NCBI GenBank assembly: GCA_022825705.1
Contig: JAJDWH010000009.1
Location: 186,001 to 250,000 of the forward strand
Reading direction: 5' to 3'
DNA length: 64,000 bases
DNA from: Alphaproteobacteria bacterium
Lineage (GTDB): Bacteria; Pseudomonadota; Alphaproteobacteria; TMED109
The position numbers and the translations under genes are program-made. Positions 36,806 to 46,267 of the stretch are shown here, piece by piece. Each line of letters begins with the position of its first letter. Position 1 is the stretch's first letter. The notes under the pieces are model-generated. The model did no database searches. It was not told where the DNA came from and worked only from the letters and a program-made list of their open reading frames with translations.

Positions 36806-36883
36806 GGGACGCGGCCCCTGAGCGCGGTGCGGCCCAGGTCGTTGCCACGCGCGGGGCTAGATGATAAGGAAAGGGGAACGGCC

Positions 36884-37873
36884 ATGCTAGACGAACCCGG
36901 TCCTGATTCCGTGCCCGGCGCGTCGGCGGCGGCTATCCGCATTAGCGGTCTCGAGAAAGTGTACCGCGCCCAGTCCGGCCAGCCGCCCATGCGGGCGCTC
37001 AGGGGCGTCAGCCTGGAAATCCCGAGGGGATCGATCTTCGGGCTGCTCGGTCCGAACGGTGCCGGAAAGTCAACGCTGATCAATATTTTGGCCGGGCTGG
37101 TCGTGAAGAGCGGCGGCCAGGTTGAAATCAACGGATACGACCTCGACGCGGCCTGGCGGCAGGCGCGTCTCTCCATCGGCGTCATGCCGCAGGAGCTGGT
37201 CCTCGATCCGTTCTTCTCGCCCCGGCAGACACTGGAGTTGCAGGCCGGCCTCTACGGGGTGCCGCCAAGCCGGCGTCAGACCGAGGCGCTGCTGGAGATG
37301 GTGGGGCTGGCCGACAAGGCCGACGTCTACTCGCGCACGCTGTCGGGCGGCATGCGCCGCCGCCTGATGATGGCGAAAGCGCTGGTGCACCGACCACCGA
37401 TCGTGATCCTCGACGAGCCGACCGCGGGGGTCGACATCGAATTGCGCGAGCTCCTGTGGAACGAGGTCCGGTACATCAACGACGCCGGAGCGACCATCCT
37501 GCTGACGACGCACCACTTCGAGGAAGTCGAGGCCATCTGCGACCGGATTGCCATCATCAACCGGGGATCCGTGGTCCTGAACGGACCGATGGACGAGATG
37601 CTGGCCGAGCTGGATCGCAAGGAGCTGGTGGTCCGCTTGGCGGAGCCGTGCAGCGAGGTGCCGGCGGCCTTCAGCGATCTCGACGCCTATCTGCAGGGCG
37701 ACCGGACCGTGGTGATCGGCTATCAGCCGACCCGGACCCGGACGGTCGACCTCCTGGGCCGTATCCGCAATTCGGAACTGGAGGTCGAGGACCTGTCGAC
37801 GCGCGAGCCCAACCTGGAAGACCTCTTCCGGACCCTGACGCGCGAGCCCGGGACCGACGCAGCCCACCCGTGA
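36884..37873 (+). CDS. ABC-2-type transporter ATP-binding protein
   Basis: 329 residues from ATG at 36884, with AAGGGG seven bases before. Walker A GLLGPNGAGKSTLINIL, signature TLSGGMRRRLMMAKALV, Walker B IVILDEPTAGVDIELRE, H-loop LLTTHHFEEVE. This is the DrrA/NodI-like export ATPase type. The last base of its sense frame overlaps lysK (GTGA). The matching membrane protein is probably the ABC-2 permease at 44471-45292, about 7 kb away. Cargo unknown (drug, lipid or polysaccharide are family options). Confidence 0.9.
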   Translation: MLDEPGPDSVPGASAAAIRISGLEKVYRAQSGQPPMRALRGVSLEIPRGSIFGLLGPNGAGKSTLINILAGLVVKSGGQVEINGYDLDAAWRQARLSIGVMPQELVLDPFFSPRQTLELQAGLYGVPPSRRQTEALLEMVGLADKADVYSRTLSGGMRRRLMMAKALVHRPPIVILDEPTAGVDIELRELLWNEVRYINDAGATILLTTHHFEEVEAICDRIAIINRGSVVLNGPMDEMLAELDRKELVVRLAEPCSEVPAAFSDLDAYLQGDRTVVIGYQPTRTRTVDLLGRIRNSELEVEDLSTREPNLEDLFRTLTREPGTDAAHP

Positions 37874-39489
37874 CCACGCTTCGCGCCGCCGCTGAACAGG
37901 CCCGCGCCTGGCCGTTCAACGAAGCGCGCCGACTGGCGAAGCGCCTTGGCGGCCGTCTGCCTGAGAAAGGCCACGTGCTGTTCGAGACGGGATTCGGACC
38001 CTCGGGCCTGCCCCACATCGGGACCTTCGGCGAAGTGGCCCGCACGACCATGGTCCGTCACGCCTTCGAGACCATGACCGGGATGCCGACCCGGCTGATC
38101 GCGTTCTCCGACGACATGGACGGTCTGCGCAGCGTGCCGACCAACGTGCCCGAGCAGGCCATGCTGGCCGGACACCTGGGCCGCCCCCTGGGCGACATTC
38201 CCGACCCGTTCGGCCAGTACGAGAGCTTTGCCGAACACAACAACGCCCAGCTCCGCGACTTCCTCGACCGGTTCGGGTTTGACTACGAGTTTCGGAGCTC
38301 GACGCACTGCTACCGCAGCGGTGTCTTCGATGAGACGCTGCTGATGGTGCTGCAGAACTACGACGAAATCACCGAGATCATCCTTCCCACGCTGGGGCGT
38401 GAGCGGCGCGCGACCTACAGCCCGTTCCTGCCGGTCTGCCCGACGACCGGCCGGGTCCTGCAGGCCCCCGTACTCGCCCGAAATCCCGATGCCGGTACGG
38501 TCACCTACCGCGACGAGGACGGGACGGAAGTCGAGACGCCCGTGACGGGGGGACGCTGCAAGCTGCAGTGGAAGCCGGACTGGGCGATGCGCTGGGTCGC
38601 GCTCGACGTCGACTACGAGATGAACGGCAAGGACCTGATCTCGTCGTATGAACTCGGGGCGCAGATCGCCCGCGTGCTTGGCGCCAGGCCGCCGGCGAAC
38701 ATGACGTATGAGCTCTTTCTCGACGAGCGCGGGGAGAAGATCTCGAAGAAGATCGGCAACGGCCTGACACTTGAGGAATGGCTCAACTACGGCACCGAGG
38801 AAAGCCTGTCGCTCTTCATGTACCACCAGCCCGGCCGCGCCAAGCGGCTTCACTTCGACGTGATCCCCCGGCATGTCGACGACTACGAGCGTCACCTCAA
38901 GCAGTTCGCTGACCGGGGTCAGGATGGCGACCCGGCAGAACTGCTCGAAAATCCGGTGTGGCACATCCACGGCGGCCAGCCGGCGCGCACCCGGACCGTG
39001 CCGCTGACGTTCGGGATGCTGCTGAATCTTGCCAGCGCCTGTAACGCCGAGGACGCGTCGGTGCTCTGGGGATTCATCGAGCGCTACCTCCCGACCGCGG
39101 CGCCCGCGACGGAACCTGCGCTTGATCAGCTGGTCGCCCTCGCCGTTCGCTACTACCAGGATCGGGTGCGTCCCCAAAAGCGGTACCGGCCGGCCACCGG
39201 GCCCGAGCGCACCGCGTTGCTGGCACTCGCCGAGGCCCTCCGCGCCCTCCCTCCGGACGCAGACGGCGAGACGCTTCAGGGCGCCATCTTCGAGGTCGGG
39301 CGGGCCAACGGGTTCGACGAGCCGAAGATCTGGTTCAAGGCGCTCTACGAAACCCTGCTCGGCCAGAGTCGCGGCCCCCGGATGGGTTCCTTCATCGCGC
39401 TCTACGGCATTGCCGAGACGGTCACGATGATTGAAGCGGTCACCGCCGGCAGACGTCCGTCCGACGCAGCCGCAACGTCCGTTTCCTAG
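37870..39489 (+). CDS. lysK: Class I lysyl-tRNA synthetase
   Basis: 539 residues from the GTG at 37870, which overlaps the ATPase stop by four bases. It charges tRNA-Lys. Class I signatures are clear: FGPSGLPHIGTFGEVART (HIGH motif as HIGT) and EKISKKIGNGLT (KMSKS motif). The C-terminal half is alpha-helical anticodon binding. Most bacteria use the unrelated class II LysS; the class I form is mainly archaeal, with Alphaproteobacteria and spirochaetes as the well-known bacterial carriers. No lysS is seen here. Confidence 0.95.
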   Translation: MTTLRAAAEQARAWPFNEARRLAKRLGGRLPEKGHVLFETGFGPSGLPHIGTFGEVARTTMVRHAFETMTGMPTRLIAFSDDMDGLRSVPTNVPEQAMLAGHLGRPLGDIPDPFGQYESFAEHNNAQLRDFLDRFGFDYEFRSSTHCYRSGVFDETLLMVLQNYDEITEIILPTLGRERRATYSPFLPVCPTTGRVLQAPVLARNPDAGTVTYRDEDGTEVETPVTGGRCKLQWKPDWAMRWVALDVDYEMNGKDLISSYELGAQIARVLGARPPANMTYELFLDERGEKISKKIGNGLTLEEWLNYGTEESLSLFMYHQPGRAKRLHFDVIPRHVDDYERHLKQFADRGQDGDPAELLENPVWHIHGGQPARTRTVPLTFGMLLNLASACNAEDASVLWGFIERYLPTAAPATEPALDQLVALAVRYYQDRVRPQKRYRPATGPERTALLALAEALRALPPDADGETLQGAIFEVGRANGFDEPKIWFKALYETLLGQSRGPRMGSFIALYGIAETVTMIEAVTAGRRPSDAAATSVS

Positions 39490-39492
39490 CTC

Positions 39493-39521
39493 CGGCAGCT
39501 GCCGCTTTGGGGACCGGTCCC
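39493..39521. other. Two adjacent perfect 12-bp palindromes after lysK
   Basis: CGGCAGCTGCCG (39493-39504) and GGGACCGGTCCC (39510-39521), separated by five bases and starting three bases after the lysK stop. The second is followed by CTTT-like sequence rather than a T-run. They may form a tandem transcription stop or protect the 3' end; perfect palindromes also suit protein dimers. Confidence 0.4.
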
Positions 39522-39608
39522 TTTGGATCGATCGACGGCAGCACCACTGTCGGCAACCCGTTGCCGGCCCAGGCCGAACCCAACGTATCCTTGAAGCGGG
39601 CAGTCAGT

Positions 39609-39630
39609 TAGACTAGTTGTAGACTGGTTG
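39609..39630 (+). promoter_or_regulatory. Tandem direct repeat before the toxin-antitoxin genes
   Basis: TAGACTAGTTG (39609-39619) and TAGACTGGTTG (39620-39630) are adjacent copies with one mismatch. TATGAT (39632-39637) next to them resembles a -10 box. The antitoxin ATG is 27 bases beyond the repeat. Phd-type antitoxins repress their own operon by binding such repeats, so this is a likely operator. Confidence 0.5.
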
Positions 39631-39656
39631 ATATGATCCTGCCCGGAGGTCACGCG

Positions 39657-39899
39657 ATGCCCACGATTGGCGCGTTCGAGGCCAAGACCCACCTTCCCAA
39701 GCTGTTGCGACGCGTGGCAAACGGCGAACGGTTCGTCATCACCAGACACAATCGCGCAGTCGCCGAGCTGATCCCGTTCCAGCCTCATGACTCCGACAAG
39801 GTGCGGGCGGCAATTGCCGGTCTAAAGGCGTTTCAGGACACACACAGTCTTGGCGGCTTATCCGTTCGCGCGCTGATCGAAGAAGGCCGCAGGTACTGA
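39657..39899 (+). CDS. Phd/YefM-type antitoxin
   Basis: 80 residues from ATG at 39657, chosen for GGAGG seven bases before it. MPTIGAFEAKTHLPKLLRRVANGERFVITRHNRAVAEL is the standard Phd N-terminal DNA-binding fold (quoted in short: the TIGAFEAKTHL and VITRHNRAVAEL pieces), followed by a C-terminal tail that would wrap the toxin (ALIEEGRRY). Its gene ends four bases before the PIN toxin. Probably autorepresses through the repeats at 39609-39630. Confidence 0.9.
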   Translation: MPTIGAFEAKTHLPKLLRRVANGERFVITRHNRAVAELIPFQPHDSDKVRAAIAGLKAFQDTHSLGGLSVRALIEEGRRY

Positions 39900-39903
39900 T
39901 CCC

Positions 39904-40317
39904 GTGTTCGTCCTCGACTGTTCGGTCACCATGGCGTGGGTATTCCCCGACGAAGCCACCGAAGCCACGGCCCGACTACGGGACATGCTGGAAGACGACC
40001 GGGCAGTCGTCCCGTCGCTATGGGCGATCGAGGTGGGAAGTGTCCTGCTCGCCGCAACCAAGCGGAAGCGCATCGGCGCTGAGAGTTGGCAGGAGTTATG
40101 CGCCTACCTTGAAGCCCTGCCCATCGAGATTGACCCTTTCTCGGTTTCGCGTGTGTGGGGGGGTGCACTTCGCCTTGCCCACTCCTACGACCTGTCCGTC
40201 TATGACGCGGTCTACCTCGAACTGGCGCTACGCCGACAGCTGCCTCTCGCCACACTGGACCAGGCCCTTGGCACGGCCGCCCGTGCCGCGGGACTGGACA
40301 CGCCCGCCGACCGCTAG
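39904..40317 (+). CDS. vapC: VapC-type PIN-domain ribonuclease toxin
   Basis: 137 residues, GTG start. PIN fold with acidic residues at D5 (VLDCSVTMAW), E43 (WAIEVGSVLL), D99 (LSVYDAVYLELA) and D117 (LATLDQALG), all required residues being present. VapC toxins cleave tRNA or rRNA. Four bases after the antitoxin. Complete and apparently functional; a chromosomal addiction or stress module inserted between lysK and an SDR gene. Confidence 0.9.
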   Translation: MFVLDCSVTMAWVFPDEATEATARLRDMLEDDRAVVPSLWAIEVGSVLLAATKRKRIGAESWQELCAYLEALPIEIDPFSVSRVWGGALRLAHSYDLSVYDAVYLELALRRQLPLATLDQALGTAARAAGLDTPADR

Positions 40318-40574
40318 CAGGGCACACCCTGGCCCAACGCGTTGAATTGACCGTGCCTCTTCCATTTGTGCTCGCAACCGGTATTGCCGGCGCCGTCCCC
40401 GGTGGTGGCCGGTTCGGGCTCTGCGAACGAGACCGAGCACTGCCGCGAACGCATGCCCGGGGCTGCTACCCCGGCATTCTGCGAGGGGATTCCCTTTGTG
40501 GCGAAAGGCTGCACAATCGTTGATCTTCCGGGCTTCCGCAGTTGACGCCTACGACGCATATCGGAAACGGCACC

Positions 40575-41489
40575 ATGACTGAACTTCTTGCTGGAAAAGT
40601 GGCCCTGGTGACGGGGGCGGGGCGCGGAATCGGTGCCGAAATCGCCAAGCTGATGGCCGCGCATGGCGCGAGCGTCGTCGTGAACGATCCGGGCGGCGCC
40701 ACGTCGGGCGAAGGTCAGGACCAGGCGCACGCTCTCGCAACGGTGGAGGCAATCCGCTCGGCAGGAGGCTCCGCGGAAGCCAATTTTGACAGCGTGACCG
40801 ACTTTGCCGCCGCGGAAGGCATAGTCTCGCAGGCGATCGACCGGTACGGACGGATCGACATCGTCGTGAACAATGCCGGGATCCTTCGGGACGCCATCTT
40901 CCACAAGATGACCGAAGACGACTGGGACGCGGTGATCGACGTCCATCTCAAGGGGAGCTTCAACGTGGCGAGGGCGGCCGCAACCCGGTTCCGGGCCCAG
41001 GAATCCGGGTGCTTCGTGCACATGACCTCGACGTCGGGCCTCATCGGCAACGTCGGACAGGCGAACTACGCTGCGGCCAAGCTTGGCATCGTCGGTCTCT
41101 CGAAGTCCCTCGCGCTCGACATGGCCCGGTTCAACGTGCGGTCCAACTGCATCGCTCCCTTCGCGTGGAGCCGGATGATCGGAACCATCCCGGCAGCCGA
41201 CGACAACGCACGCGCGCGTATCGAGAAGCTCAAGCAGATGACCCCCGACAAGATCGCGCCGGTCGCGGTCGCGCTCTGCTCGGATCGCGCGGCGCACGTG
41301 ACCGGCCAGATCTTCGGTGTCCGCAGCAACGAGATCTTCCTGCTCAGCCAGTCCCGCCCGCTCCGAGGCATCCACGAGGGCTCGGGCTGGTCTCCGGAAG
41401 CCGTGGTCGAGCATGCCTTCCCCGCGCTGCAGTCCGACTTCTATCCGCTCGATCGCACCGCCGACATCTTCAGCTGGGACCCCGTGTAG
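40575..41489 (+). CDS. Short-chain dehydrogenase (3-hydroxyacyl-CoA type)
   Basis: 304 residues from ATG at 40575 (GGAAACGG before it). SDR features: [20 protein letters not shown] (NAD-binding TGxxxGIG), [41 protein letters not shown] with catalytic Ser, Tyr and Lys. The [19 protein letters not shown] context and long C-terminus match the MFE-2-like hydroxyacyl-CoA group rather than FabG. It probably acts in lipid or carboxylic acid breakdown. The 257 bases before it hold nothing recognised. Confidence 0.87.
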   Translation: MTELLAGKVALVTGAGRGIGAEIAKLMAAHGASVVVNDPGGATSGEGQDQAHALATVEAIRSAGGSAEANFDSVTDFAAAEGIVSQAIDRYGRIDIVVNNAGILRDAIFHKMTEDDWDAVIDVHLKGSFNVARAAATRFRAQESGCFVHMTSTSGLIGNVGQANYAAAKLGIVGLSKSLALDMARFNVRSNCIAPFAWSRMIGTIPAADDNARARIEKLKQMTPDKIAPVAVALCSDRAAHVTGQIFGVRSNEIFLLSQSRPLRGIHEGSGWSPEAVVEHAFPALQSDFYPLDRTADIFSWDPV

Positions 41490-41562
41490 CGACTGCAGCG
41501 CCCGTCGGGCGGCCCGGCCGGCGCGCATGCCCGCTTCGGGTTCCGGACCGACGGGAGACGAG

Positions 41563-42234
41563 ATGGAGAAACACCCCTTTGTCCCGCTGCCTGACTATCG
41601 GGAGTATCCCGAGGCCGAGATGATGCAGCGGGCGCGCCAGTTCCATTTGGAGCTGAAGAGAAGGCGCACGGTTCGGCAATTTTCGAGCCGTCCCGTCCCG
41701 CGGGCGGTGATCGAGAGTTGCCTGCGCGCAGCGACGACAGCGCCGAGTGGCGCCAACCTCCAGCCATGGCACTTCGTCGTCGTCAGCGATCCGGAAACGA
41801 AGCGTCGAATCAGGCTGGCGGCCGAGGAGGAAGAGCGCCACTTCTACCAGCATCGGGCACCGCAGGAATGGCTCGACGCCGTGGCCCCGCTCGGCACCGA
41901 CGAACACAAGCCGTTCCTCGAACGCGCTCCCTATCTGATCGCGATCTTTGCCCAGAAGTACGGCCGTCTGGCCGACGGCCGAAGGGTCAAGCACTACTAC
42001 CCGCTGGAATCGGTCGGACTGGCGACCGGGATGCTGATCGCGGCGCTGCACGTCGCGGGATTGGCGACGCTGACCCACACCCCGAGCCCCATGAAGTTCC
42101 TGAACGAACTTCTGGATCGCCCGAAGTCATCCGAGCGCCCGTTCCTGTTGCTGGTGGCGGGTTACCCCGACAGGAACGCGACGGTCCCCGCCATCGGCCG
42201 AAAGCCGCTTGACGACGTGGTGACCTACGTGTGA
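41563..42234 (+). CDS. Nitroreductase-family flavoprotein
   Basis: 223 residues from ATG at 41563 with GGGAG five bases upstream. FMN-dependent nitroreductase fold: [39 protein letters not shown] and [16 protein letters not shown]. The pattern is closest to the iodotyrosine-deiodinase-like subgroup. Uses NAD(P)H to reduce nitro, quinone or halogenated compounds; true substrate unknown. 73 bases after the SDR gene, probably co-transcribed, and convergent with argF. Confidence 0.85.
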   Translation: MEKHPFVPLPDYREYPEAEMMQRARQFHLELKRRRTVRQFSSRPVPRAVIESCLRAATTAPSGANLQPWHFVVVSDPETKRRIRLAAEEEERHFYQHRAPQEWLDAVAPLGTDEHKPFLERAPYLIAIFAQKYGRLADGRRVKHYYPLESVGLATGMLIAALHVAGLATLTHTPSPMKFLNELLDRPKSSERPFLLLVAGYPDRNATVPAIGRKPLDDVVTYV

Positions 42235-42273
42235 CAGCGCGACTGGTCCGGCGCTCGGGGTCAGGCCCCGGAA

Positions 42274-43203
42274 TCAGCTCTCGGCAAGGCACCACTCGAG
42301 AATCGCCTTCTGCACGTGCAGGCGATTTTCCGCTTCGTCCCAAACCGCCGAATCCGGACCGTCAATCACTTCCGCGGTGACCTCTTCTCCGCGATAGGCC
42401 GGCAGGCAATGCATGAATACGGCCCCCGGCGCTGCGGCATCCATCAGCGCCTGGTTCACCTGGAAGGAGCGGAACACTGCCTGCTGGTCCGCCAAACCGT
42501 CCACCGACGGGTCCGCGGCCATGGATTTCCACGTGTCTGTCACCACTGCGGAGGCCCCTCGCGCTGCCGCGGCCGGCTCGTCCACCAGGTCGACGTATCC
42601 CGACTCGACCGCCCGGCTGACCAGATCCGCCGGCGGCTGCCGGGAAGGGGGACACGCAACGCGCAGCCGCACGCCGAGCTGCATGGCAGCGTGGAGCCAC
42701 GAGTTGGCCACGTTGTTGCCGTCGCCGATCCAGGCCACGTGCCGACCTTCCAGTGAGCCGAACCGATCCCTGAGGGTCAGCAGATCGGCCATGACCTGGC
42801 ACGGGTGGCTCCGGTCGGTCAGACCGTTGATCACCGGAATCTCGGAATGTCCGGCAAATTCTTCGAGCTGAGTGTGCGAACCGGTTCGCAGCAGCGCCAC
42901 GTCCGCGTAGCGCGACAGCACGCGAGCGGTGTCAGCGAGGCTCTCGCCCCGGCCCATCTGGGTCCCCTGCCGGTCGAGCGTGAGCGCCCGGCCACCCAGT
43001 TCGTTCATCGCCACCTCGAACGATACCCGTGTCCGCGTGGACGGCTTCTCGAACAGCATGGCCAGCGTCCGTCCGTGACCCGCGCCCGGCTCCGCCCGCA
43101 GGGCAGCGCGGTCCCGCTTGTAGGCGCTGGCCCGTTCGAGCAGCCGTCCGAGCAGGGCACCATTCAGACGGTCAAGGTCAAGGAAGTGTCGAGGTTGGTT
43201 CAT
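42274..43203 (-). CDS. argF: Ornithine carbamoyltransferase
   Basis: 309 residues. Makes citrulline from ornithine and carbamoyl phosphate in arginine synthesis. Carbamoyl-phosphate site EKPSTRTRVSFE, the DRSHPCQVMADL loop and the ornithine-site motif MHCLPAYRGEE are all intact. Starts 19 bases after argD, in the same operon. Confidence 0.96.
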   Translation of the reverse strand: MNQPRHFLDLDRLNGALLGRLLERASAYKRDRAALRAEPGAGHGRTLAMLFEKPSTRTRVSFEVAMNELGGRALTLDRQGTQMGRGESLADTARVLSRYADVALLRTGSHTQLEEFAGHSEIPVINGLTDRSHPCQVMADLLTLRDRFGSLEGRHVAWIGDGNNVANSWLHAAMQLGVRLRVACPPSRQPPADLVSRAVESGYVDLVDEPAAAARGASAVVTDTWKSMAADPSVDGLADQQAVFRSFQVNQALMDAAAPGAVFMHCLPAYRGEEVTAEVIDGPDSAVWDEAENRLHVQKAILEWCLAES

Positions 43204-43222
43204 CGTGCCGGCCCGCCGCCGC

Positions 43223-44389
43223 TCACCGGAACGTGCGAAAAACGGCTTCCGTTATGGCCAGAGCTTCGTCCACGTGGGCGTGTTCGATGTTGAGCGGCGG
43301 CAACATCCGCACGGTGTCCCCGCCCGCCGGAACCGTCAGCAACCGATGCTCGCGGAAGCGGGCATAGAGGTCCGCCGCCGGTACCGCTGCCGTCATGCCG
43401 AGCATCAGGCCGCGGCCCCGTACTTCCGAGATCACCCCTGGGTGCTGATGCAGCAACCGCTCCAGCCCATCGCGCAGGCGGGCTCCCGCCTGCTCGACAC
43501 CGGCAAGAAACCCTGGTGACAGGATCTCCTCGACCACGGCGTCCGCGACCGCACTCGCGAGAAAGTTCCCGCCGAACGTGGATCCGTGCGTGCCGGGCAC
43601 CATGCCGACCGCTGCCCGCTCCGTCGCCAAGACGGCGCCGATCGGGAACCCGCTGCCGAGGCCCTTGGCGAGACCGGCGACATCGGGCGAGACCTCCTCC
43701 CATTCGCAGGCCAGGAACCGACCGGTCCGCCCGACTCCGGTCTGGACCTCGTCCAGGGCCAGCAGTATGCCGTGCTCGTCGCACAGGCTGCGCAGCCCGG
43801 CGAGATAGCCCTGCGGCGCGGTCACGATGCCAGACTCCCCTTGCAACGGCTCGACGAATACGGCTGCGGTCCGGTCGGTGACAGCTGCCCGGGTGGCTTC
43901 CAGATCGCCGTAGGGAACCCGCACGAACCCTGCGGCAAGCGGCGTGAATCCCGCGCGATGGGCCTCGTTGCCGCCCGCCGCCAGACCCGCCAGCGTGCGC
44001 CCGTGGAATGCCCCGTCCGTCACGATCACCTCGGTGCGCTCGGAATTGCCGTGGTGGTAGTGGAACCGCCGCACGGTCTTGATCACGCCTTCCGAGGCCT
44101 CGGCGCCCGAGTTGCAGAAGAACACCCGATCGGCAAACGAGTGCTCGACCAGTCGCGCGGCGAGACGCTCCTGCGGGCCGATCCGATAGAGGTTCGAGGT
44201 GTGCCACAGCCGGCCGGCCTGCTCGGCCAGGACCGCAACCAGCTTCGGGTGGGCATGGCCAAGGGCGGTCACGGCGATGCCGGTGCCGAAGTCGAGATAA
44301 CGCGTACCGTCGGTCGTGAAGAGATACGGACCCTCGCCCCGCTCGAAGGCCAGATCGAGCCGGGCGTAGGTGGGCATCAGCGCGTCCAT
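43223..44389 (-). CDS. argD: Acetylornithine aminotransferase
   Basis: 388 residues from ATG at 44389; the frame extends a further 15 residues upstream and a second ATG four codons on is also possible, since no strong ribosome site marks either. PLP-dependent class III enzyme: GFGTGIAVTALGHAHPKL-like start, FCNSGAEASEGVIKTVRRFHY (in part), LLALDEVQTGVGRTG and LAKGLGSGFPIGAV with the PLP lysine. Acts before ArgF in arginine synthesis. Confidence 0.93.
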   Translation of the reverse strand: MDALMPTYARLDLAFERGEGPYLFTTDGTRYLDFGTGIAVTALGHAHPKLVAVLAEQAGRLWHTSNLYRIGPQERLAARLVEHSFADRVFFCNSGAEASEGVIKTVRRFHYHHGNSERTEVIVTDGAFHGRTLAGLAAGGNEAHRAGFTPLAAGFVRVPYGDLEATRAAVTDRTAAVFVEPLQGESGIVTAPQGYLAGLRSLCDEHGILLALDEVQTGVGRTGRFLACEWEEVSPDVAGLAKGLGSGFPIGAVLATERAAVGMVPGTHGSTFGGNFLASAVADAVVEEILSPGFLAGVEQAGARLRDGLERLLHQHPGVISEVRGRGLMLGMTAAVPAADLYARFREHRLLTVPAGGDTVRMLPPLNIEHAHVDEALAITEAVFRTFR

Positions 44390-44470
44390 GAATGACAGAT
44401 CCGAAACAGGGGCAGGATTGAGAAGGAAGACCACGCAATGTAGCGCAGAACCGCCGGCGATGAGGCAGGA

Positions 44471-45292
44471 TCAGTCCTTGAGCCGGTATCCGGTCTGGAA
44501 CATCCAGAGCGCCCAGAGCAACAGGCCGAGATTGATGACCGCCAGCAACGCCATGCCCAGGCCGAGACTCGCGTCCGAGTGGCCGATGAAGCTGGAACGG
44601 AACCCGTCGATGACATAGAAGAACGGGTTGAACTGAATGATGGTGTAGAACGGTTCCGGCAGTCGCTCGATCGAGTAGAAGGTGCCGGACAGGAACGAGA
44701 GCGGCGTCACGACGAAGTTGGTGATCGTGGACATGTGGTCGAACTTCTCGGCCCAGACGCCGGTCAGCACGCCGAGCAGCGACATCAGCAGCGCTGCTGC
44801 CACCACGTAGTACCCCAGCACCAGATAGTCCTGGAGGCGGATCGGCACGAAGACCCACATGGCGAGACCAACGGCCAGCCCGACGCAGAGTCCGCGGGCC
44901 AGCCCGCCCACGAGGAACCCGGTCAGCAGTTCCCCCGGCGCGAGCGGCGGCATCAGCAGGTCCACGATGTTGCCGGTCATCTTGGCGCTGAGCAGCGAAC
45001 TCGATGCGTTCGCAAACGCGTTCTGCATCACCGCCATCACGATCAGGCCGGGCGCCAGGAACTCGAGAAACGGCCGGCCTCCCACTTCCCTGAACGTCCC
45101 GCCCAGCGCCAGTGCAAACACCGCTAGGAACAGCAGCGTGGTGACCATCGGGCCGGCGATGGTCTGCTGACCGATCTTCAGGAATCGCAGCGTCTCGCGC
45201 CCGCACAGGACCCACAGGCCCCCCCAATTGATCCGGCCCATGGTGGGCATGGGCATGGGCGCGGCCGGGCTGCGCGAATTACGCTGGACCAT
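44471..45292 (-). CDS. ABC-2-type transporter permease
   Basis: 273 residues with six predicted helices and the ABC-2 export permease pattern (PGLIVMAVMQNAFANASSSLL and FVVTPLSFLSGTFYSIERLPEPF, in part). The only ABC-2 ATPase in the window is at 36884-37873, so the two probably form one exporter. It starts 5 bases after fmt and is thus in the def-fmt operon, with argD following at 81 bases. Cargo unknown. Confidence 0.9.
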   Translation of the reverse strand: MVQRNSRSPAAPMPMPTMGRINWGGLWVLCGRETLRFLKIGQQTIAGPMVTTLLFLAVFALALGGTFREVGGRPFLEFLAPGLIVMAVMQNAFANASSSLLSAKMTGNIVDLLMPPLAPGELLTGFLVGGLARGLCVGLAVGLAMWVFVPIRLQDYLVLGYYVVAAALLMSLLGVLTGVWAEKFDHMSTITNFVVTPLSFLSGTFYSIERLPEPFYTIIQFNPFFYVIDGFRSSFIGHSDASLGLGMALLAVINLGLLLWALWMFQTGYRLKD

Positions 45293-45297
45293 TTGGA

Positions 45298-46260
45298 CTA
45301 ACCTTCGTTCGAACGCGGGGCTGGCAGCACGGTGCCGGCGGGAACCGGAGTGCCGCGCAGAAACGCTGCGGCATCAAGCTTGCGGCCGCCGGGCCGCTGT
45401 ACCTCCAGCAATTGCAGGCCGTCCACCCCACAAGCGACCGTGAGGCGATCATCCAGCACCGTTCCCGCAGGCGCCGGACTGGTCTCGACGGGCCGAGCGC
45501 ACCATACCTTGACCGGTTCGGAACGCCCCTTCAAGGGAAGCAGGGCCCGGGCGCCCGGTGCAGGGTGCAGAGCGCGGACCTGCCGCTCCAGCTGCTCGGC
45601 TTTGGATTTCCAATCGAGGACGCGGTCAGCCGGGCCGAGCTTGCTCGCATAGACCGCGCCCTCCGGCTGCGCCACGGGGGCCAGCGTGCCCGCGGCCAAA
45701 CCGCGCAGTGCTGCCGGGAGCCGATTCGCGCCACAGGTCGCCAGGGCGTCGCGCAGCATACCGCCGGTCGTGTCGGGACCGATCGGCACCTCGCACCGGT
45801 CCAGGACCGGGCCGGTATCCAGCCCCTCATCCATCAGCATCAGCGAGACCCCGGTCACCGCATCACCGGCCATGATCGCGCGCTCGACCGGCGCCGCGCC
45901 GCGCCACCGGGGCAGCAGGGACGCGTGCACATTCACGCACCCCAGCCGGAATGCCTTCAGAACAGCCGCTGGCAGCAGCAGTCCGTACGCGACCACGACC
46001 CCCACATCGAGCCGCATCGACCGCAGCCGCTCGGTTTCCCCGGGATCCCGCAGGGTGCCGGGCGTCCGCACCGCAAGACCCAGGGCCGCCGCGCGTTCCG
46101 CAACGGGGCTCTCCCGCATCCGGTGACCCCGGCCGGCGGGGCGGGGCGGCTGGGTGTAGACGACTTCGATGGGATGGACGCTGGCATGCAGCGCATCCAG
46201 CACCGGCAGCGCGAACTCCGGCGTGCCGAAGAACGCCGCCCGCAGCGGCGTCCCGTTCAA
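45298..46260 (-). CDS. fmt: Methionyl-tRNA formyltransferase
   Basis: 320 residues. Formylates initiator Met-tRNA. FFGTPEFALPVLDAL at the N-terminus, the catalytic VNVHASLLPRWRGAAPVERAI with Asn/His, and LMLMDEGLDTGPVL are canonical, followed by the C-terminal tRNA-binding domain. Starts 7 bases after def, and the ABC-2 permease follows after 5, so the three form an operon. Confidence 0.96.
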   Translation of the reverse strand: MNGTPLRAAFFGTPEFALPVLDALHASVHPIEVVYTQPPRPAGRGHRMRESPVAERAAALGLAVRTPGTLRDPGETERLRSMRLDVGVVVAYGLLLPAAVLKAFRLGCVNVHASLLPRWRGAAPVERAIMAGDAVTGVSLMLMDEGLDTGPVLDRCEVPIGPDTTGGMLRDALATCGANRLPAALRGLAAGTLAPVAQPEGAVYASKLGPADRVLDWKSKAEQLERQVRALHPAPGARALLPLKGRSEPVKVWCARPVETSPAPAGTVLDDRLTVACGVDGLQLLEVQRPGGRKLDAAAFLRGTPVPAGTVLPAPRSNEG

Positions 46261-46267
46261 GGCCGCC

